64,000 bases of DNA from Ailurus styani (lineage: Eukaryota; Chordata; Mammalia; Carnivora; Ailuridae): contig LNAC01000102.1 in the NCBI GenBank assembly GCA_002007465.1, positions 2,380,469 to 2,444,468 on the forward strand. The letters run 5' to 3'. Position numbers and translations under genes: made by a program. Positions 60,500-64,000 of this stretch are shown here, piece after piece (within the stretch, counting starts at the first letter, position 1; each line of letters opens with the position of its first letter). The notes under the pieces were generated by a model. That model made no database searches. It was not told the origin of the DNA and saw only the letters and a list, made by a program, of their open reading frames with translations.

Positions 60500-60729
60500 C
60501 ACATTTATTTTTGAATTTTTAAATGATTTTTGAGATTACATTTTATATAATTATATAAAAGATTATATTTTAATGATTATTTTAATGATTATATTTGAAA
60601 CCATGCACAAGCAGGGGGGAGGGGCAGAGGAAGGGGGAGAAGCAAACCCCCCGCTGAGCAGGGAGCCTGCTGTGGGACTCAATCCCAGGACCCTGAGACG
60701 CTTAAAGGACTAAGCCACCCAGGTGCCGG
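60500..60729 (-). mobile_element. CAN-SINE, antisense, truncated core with AT-rich expanded tail
   Basis: The recognisable core is about 60600-60729 (GCTGAGCAGGGAGCCTGCTG, TAAGCCACCCAGGTGCC); the usual GATCATGACC block is missing between CCTGAG and ACGCTTAAAG. To the left, AT-rich sequence with repeated TTTTAATGATTAT units (60530-60600) replaces the normal tail and GA block. Confidence 0.85.
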
Positions 60730-62590
60730 ATTTGTGGATACTGAACCACTGTTGCAACTCAGGAATAAATCCCACTTGACCATGGTGAATGATTTTTTTT
60801 AATGTATTGTTGGATTTGGTTTGCTAATATCTTATTGAAAATGTTTGTGTCCATGTTCATCAGGGATATTGGCCTGTAGTTCTCTTTTTTAGTGGAGTCT
60901 TTATCTGGTTTTGGTATAACAGTAATGCTGGCCTCATAGAATGAATGTGGAAGTTTTCCTTCCTTTTCTATTTTTTGGAATAGTTTCAGAATAGGCATTA
61001 AGTCTTCTGTAAATGTTTGGTAGAATTTGCCTGTGAAGCTCTCAGGCCCTGGACATCGCTCGTTGGGAGTTTTTTGATTACTGATTCAATTTCTTTGCTA
61101 GTTATTGGTCTGTTCATGTTTTCTATTTTTTCCTGTTTGTTTTGGTAGTTTATATGTTTGTAGGAATTTAACCATTTCTTCAAGGTTGTCCAATTTGTTG
61201 GCATATAGTTTTTCATAATATTCTCTTATAATTGTATTTCTATGGTGTTCTTTATTATTTCTCCTCTCTCATTTGTAATTTTATTATTTTGGTCTTCTCA
61301 CTTATCAATTTTATAATTTTTACAAAGAACCAGCTCCTGGTTTCACTGATCTACTCTAATGTTTTATTTATTTAGTTTATATATCATTTATTTCTGTTCT
61401 AATCTTGATTATTTTCTTCCTTTTGCTGTCTTTAGGCTTCATTTGTTCTTTTTCTAGCTCCTTTAAGTGCAAGGTTAGGTTGTTTGAGATTTTTCTTGTT
61501 TCTTGAGGTAGGCCTATATTGCTAAATAATTCCCTCTTAGGACTGCTTTTGCTGTATCCCAAACATTTTGGACTACTGTGTTTTCATTTTCTTTTGTCTC
61601 CGTGTAATTTTTTATTTTTTCTTCGATTTCTCAGTTGACCTATTCATTGTTTAGCAGCATGTTGTTTAACTTCCACGTATTTGTGCTCTTTCCAGATTTT
61701 TTTCTTGTGGTTGATTTCTAGTTTCATGGCGTGTGATCAGAAAAGGCACGTGGTATGACTTCAATCTTCTTTTAATTTGTTGGGACTTGTTTTGTTGCCT
61801 AGTATGTAATCTGTTCTGGAGAATGTTCATGTGTGCTTGAAAAGAATGTGTATTCTGCTATTTTAGGATGGAATGTTCTGAATATATTTGTTAAATCCAT
61901 GTGGCCAGTGTGTCATTCACAACCAGTGTCGTCTTGTTGATTTATTGTTTGGATGATGTAAGTGGGGTGTTAAAGTCCCCTAGTATTATTGTATTATTAT
62001 TGATTACTTCCTTTTGTTTTTATCTGCTTTATGTATATAAGTACTCCGATGTTGGGTGCATAAATATTTACAATTGTAATATCTTCTTGTTGGCTTGTTC
62101 CATTTCTGATTATATAATGTCCTTCTTTGTCTCTTCTTACAGTCTTTGTTTTAAAGTCTATTTTGTCTGATATAAGTATTACTATCCTAGCTTCCTTTTC
62201 ATATCCATTTGCATGATAAATGTTTCTACGTGCCTTCACTTTCAGTCGGCAGGTGTCTTTAGGTTACCACATTTGTCTTTTAATATTCACACTAGTCTTA
62301 TAAATGCTTGACCCTCCTACATTTATCAGTGAGATTTCTTTTTGGTTATATATTTTTTATTTCTAGTTAAGGCCTTTTCTGCTCAAACTCTATTTAATAT
62401 TTCTTATAATGACAGGTTAGTGGTAACAAATTCCTTTATCTTTTGCTTGTCTGGAAAACTCTAACTTTTCTTCAATTTTGAATGATAACCTTACTGGGTA
62501 GAGTATTATTTTATGTTTTCTCCTTTCAGGCCTATACAGTTTCTGCTAAGAAATCAGCTGAAAGCCTTACAGGGGTTCCCTTATACATAA

Positions 62591-63007
62591 CTAGTTGTTT
62601 CTCTCTTGTTCCTTGTAAGATTTTCTCTTTAACTTTTGACAATTAAAATGTGTCTTGGTATTAATTTCTTTGGGTTCATCTTTGAAACTCCTTGTACTTC
62701 CTAGATCTGCACATGTTGCCTTCCCCAGGTAAGAGAAATTTTTAGCCACTAATTTCTTCAAGTAAGTTTTCTGCACTTTTCTCTTTTTCTCCTTCTGGAT
62801 ACATGCCATGCACATGTTAAATGATGCTATCCCAGAGGTTATGGCGAGACAGAGCCTGTGGAGTGGCTGAGGGTGGAGCTCTCTCTCCAGCTGGAATGCT
62901 TGGGTTACCACAGCTGTGGCTGGGACTACAGAGATGGGAGGTGCCTGGATGCACCTGTCACAGCAACAGTAGTGCTGGGCAAGGATCTTCCCTCTCCTGT
63001 CTGACAT
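62591..63007 (-). pseudogene. Open frame across the 5' UTR/ORF1 border of an L1, not functional
   Basis: A 138-codon minus-strand frame. Its first half lies in the GC-richer 5' UTR and its second half in ORF1-like sequence out of the natural frame (KRKSYKEQE). No match to any protein I know. It is listed because it is among the longest frames in the window; it should not be read as a gene. Confidence 0.6.
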
Positions 63008-63832
63008 AGGCTGTGGCAGTGGGCATGGCTTTCTCCCAGATCAGCTGGAAAGAGCTCTATGGCTGCCACTAGAAACCAGAGTGGTGGGCACAGTTCTCCT
63101 GACCCACCCACCAACACAACAGGCTGGTTGAGGTACTGTGGTTGCTAGTGCAGCTATGGTAGCTGGTGGGTCTTTCAATGGACTGTGCCTACCAACATTA
63201 ATAGGTAAAAAGTGAGGATACTAAGATGGCACTTGCCAGTGTCAGAACAAGCATGGTAGAATGTCAACATAAAAATGGCACCCAACTATGTCTCCATTCC
63301 CAGAGGGTGTCTCAGCAGTGTCTTGCCCCTCTGGCAGATACCCCAGGACTAGTAAATGGATCTCTTCACTTATATATTTAAGGTGCTTTTCTAACTGGTG
63401 TTTTATCACTGTGTCTCAGGGTGAAGAAGACTGTGCATAAGCCCCTTTAGGAGCAGTTTTTCAGTTCCTATATAGCTCCATAGTTTCCCTGAATGTAATC
63501 ACTGTTAGTTTTCAAAGCCTGGCTTTTGGAGGGCTTGTCACTCCTTTACAGGATCTAAAGGTGGGAGTGCCTGCCTTGGAGCTTCAACCTCTTGCTCCTC
63601 AGGGAGAAGTTCCATGTTTTTGAGAGCCTCCCAATCTTGGATTGCTATGCCTGGGGTGGGATATTTCATTTCTTGGTAAAACCTTGTCTTTATCTCTCAT
63701 GGTAGATGCCCTATTCATCCAGGTTTCAAGGCTTTTAATGAAGAAATTATTTCACACTTAGCAGTATAGCTGTTGTTTCTGTGGGAGGAGATGAATTCAA
63801 GATCTTCCTATGCTGCCATCTTGAAACCCCTT

Positions 63833-64000
63833 CTGTTGGTTACGCTCTTGGTGTAAGAGCCTCTTCTTTATATTTCTTCTGGGAGTTTTACAATATCAGA
63901 TGTTTAATTGTTTCATCCATTTCAAGTTAATTTTTGTGAGTGGTTTAACATATTTTATTTTTCTGCATGTGGTTATCCAGTTTTCCCAGCATTATTTGTT
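63833..64000 (-). mobile_element. L1 ORF2, antisense, probable continuation of the outer L1
   Basis: TTTCTTCTGGGAGTTTTACA (63873), TTCATCCATTTCAAGTTAAT (63913) and GGTTATCCAGTTTTCCCAGC (63971) are antisense ORF2. This segment follows, in L1 order, directly on the point where the 46515-47285 copy stops. It runs off the right edge. Confidence 0.7.

Larger units (their letters stand above)
58013..63832 (-). mobile_element. Long L1, antisense, partly deleted, with three SINEs
   Basis: 3' terminus at left (TTTAAATTCCAGTTAGCTAA, 58031). ORF2 runs to about 62290, with FADD kept (rc of 60152-60163) and endonuclease text at 62.0-62.24 kb (VNIYAPNIG). ORF1 and the 5' UTR follow up to 63832, where the minus strand starts with GGGGTTTCAAGATGGCAGC. 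Near 58230 a piece of the 3' UTR (about 170 bp by comparison with the copies at 13746 and 22379) is replaced by a GA-rich filler. SINEs sit at 58342, 58939 and 60590. About 5.3 kb without them. No clear TSD found. Confidence 0.87.

Overview
The window is nuclear DNA from a carnivoran mammal. The main evidence is 24 copies of the tRNA-Lys-derived CAN-SINE, recognised by the head GGCGCCTGGGTGGCTCAG, the CTCAGGTCATGATCCCAGG core and an (AAATA)n/A-rich tail. This SINE family is known only from Carnivora. The commonest subtype has GCCTCTGCCTTCGGCTCAG and a CTGCCTACTTGTGATCTCT tail, which I associate with caniform/mustelid genomes; that finer placement is inference. I found no functional protein-coding gene, host exon, structured RNA gene or CpG island. 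All convincing coding similarity belongs to dead transposons: L1 ORF1/ORF2, a hAT transposase and probably a CR1/L3 reverse transcriptase.

Layout. 1-1.1 kb: 3' end of an old L1 on + with a nested SINE. 2.4-3.3 kb: hAT-Charlie transposon with a decayed transposase. 3.8-5.7 kb: three young SINEs and an AAT microsatellite. 7.3-8.4 kb: L1 3' end on -. 10.6-11.0 kb: old L1 ORF2 on +. 13.3-14.4 kb: SINE and carnivore L1 3' end. 15.5-16.1 kb: MIR and a second, non-autonomous hAT element with a 46-bp internal tandem duplication. 17.86-20.25 kb and 22.1-23.8 kb: two L1 insertions with 5' inversions (twin priming), each bounded by target-site duplications (TSDs); the second holds a perfect 34-bp inverted repeat. 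25.4-28.5 kb: ancient L1/HAL1-like element. 29.6-36.4 kb: near full-length old L1 on -, carrying a tiny nested L1 that also has a 5' inversion. 37-46 kb: mostly unique or ancient DNA with MIR, MER5A-like, CR1/L3-like and CAN-SINE copies. 46.5-64 kb: a nest of five L1 elements, all on -, including a near full-length L1 (47,751-55,007) whose 17-bp TSD splits an older L1.

The elements do not work together; this is a record of insertions. L1 enzymes mobilised the CAN-SINEs in trans, which explains their A-tails and 13-19 bp TSDs. The nesting gives relative ages: ancient MIR, CR1/L3, hAT and L1M first, then carnivore L1s, then CAN-SINEs. Every L1 reading frame is broken, so none looks able to move itself. 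The stretches between repeats show nothing I can recognise; they may be intronic or intergenic. I saw no sign of a previously undescribed biological system. The most informative items are the repeated 5'-inverted L1s, the nested L1 stack and the perfect 34-bp hairpin.
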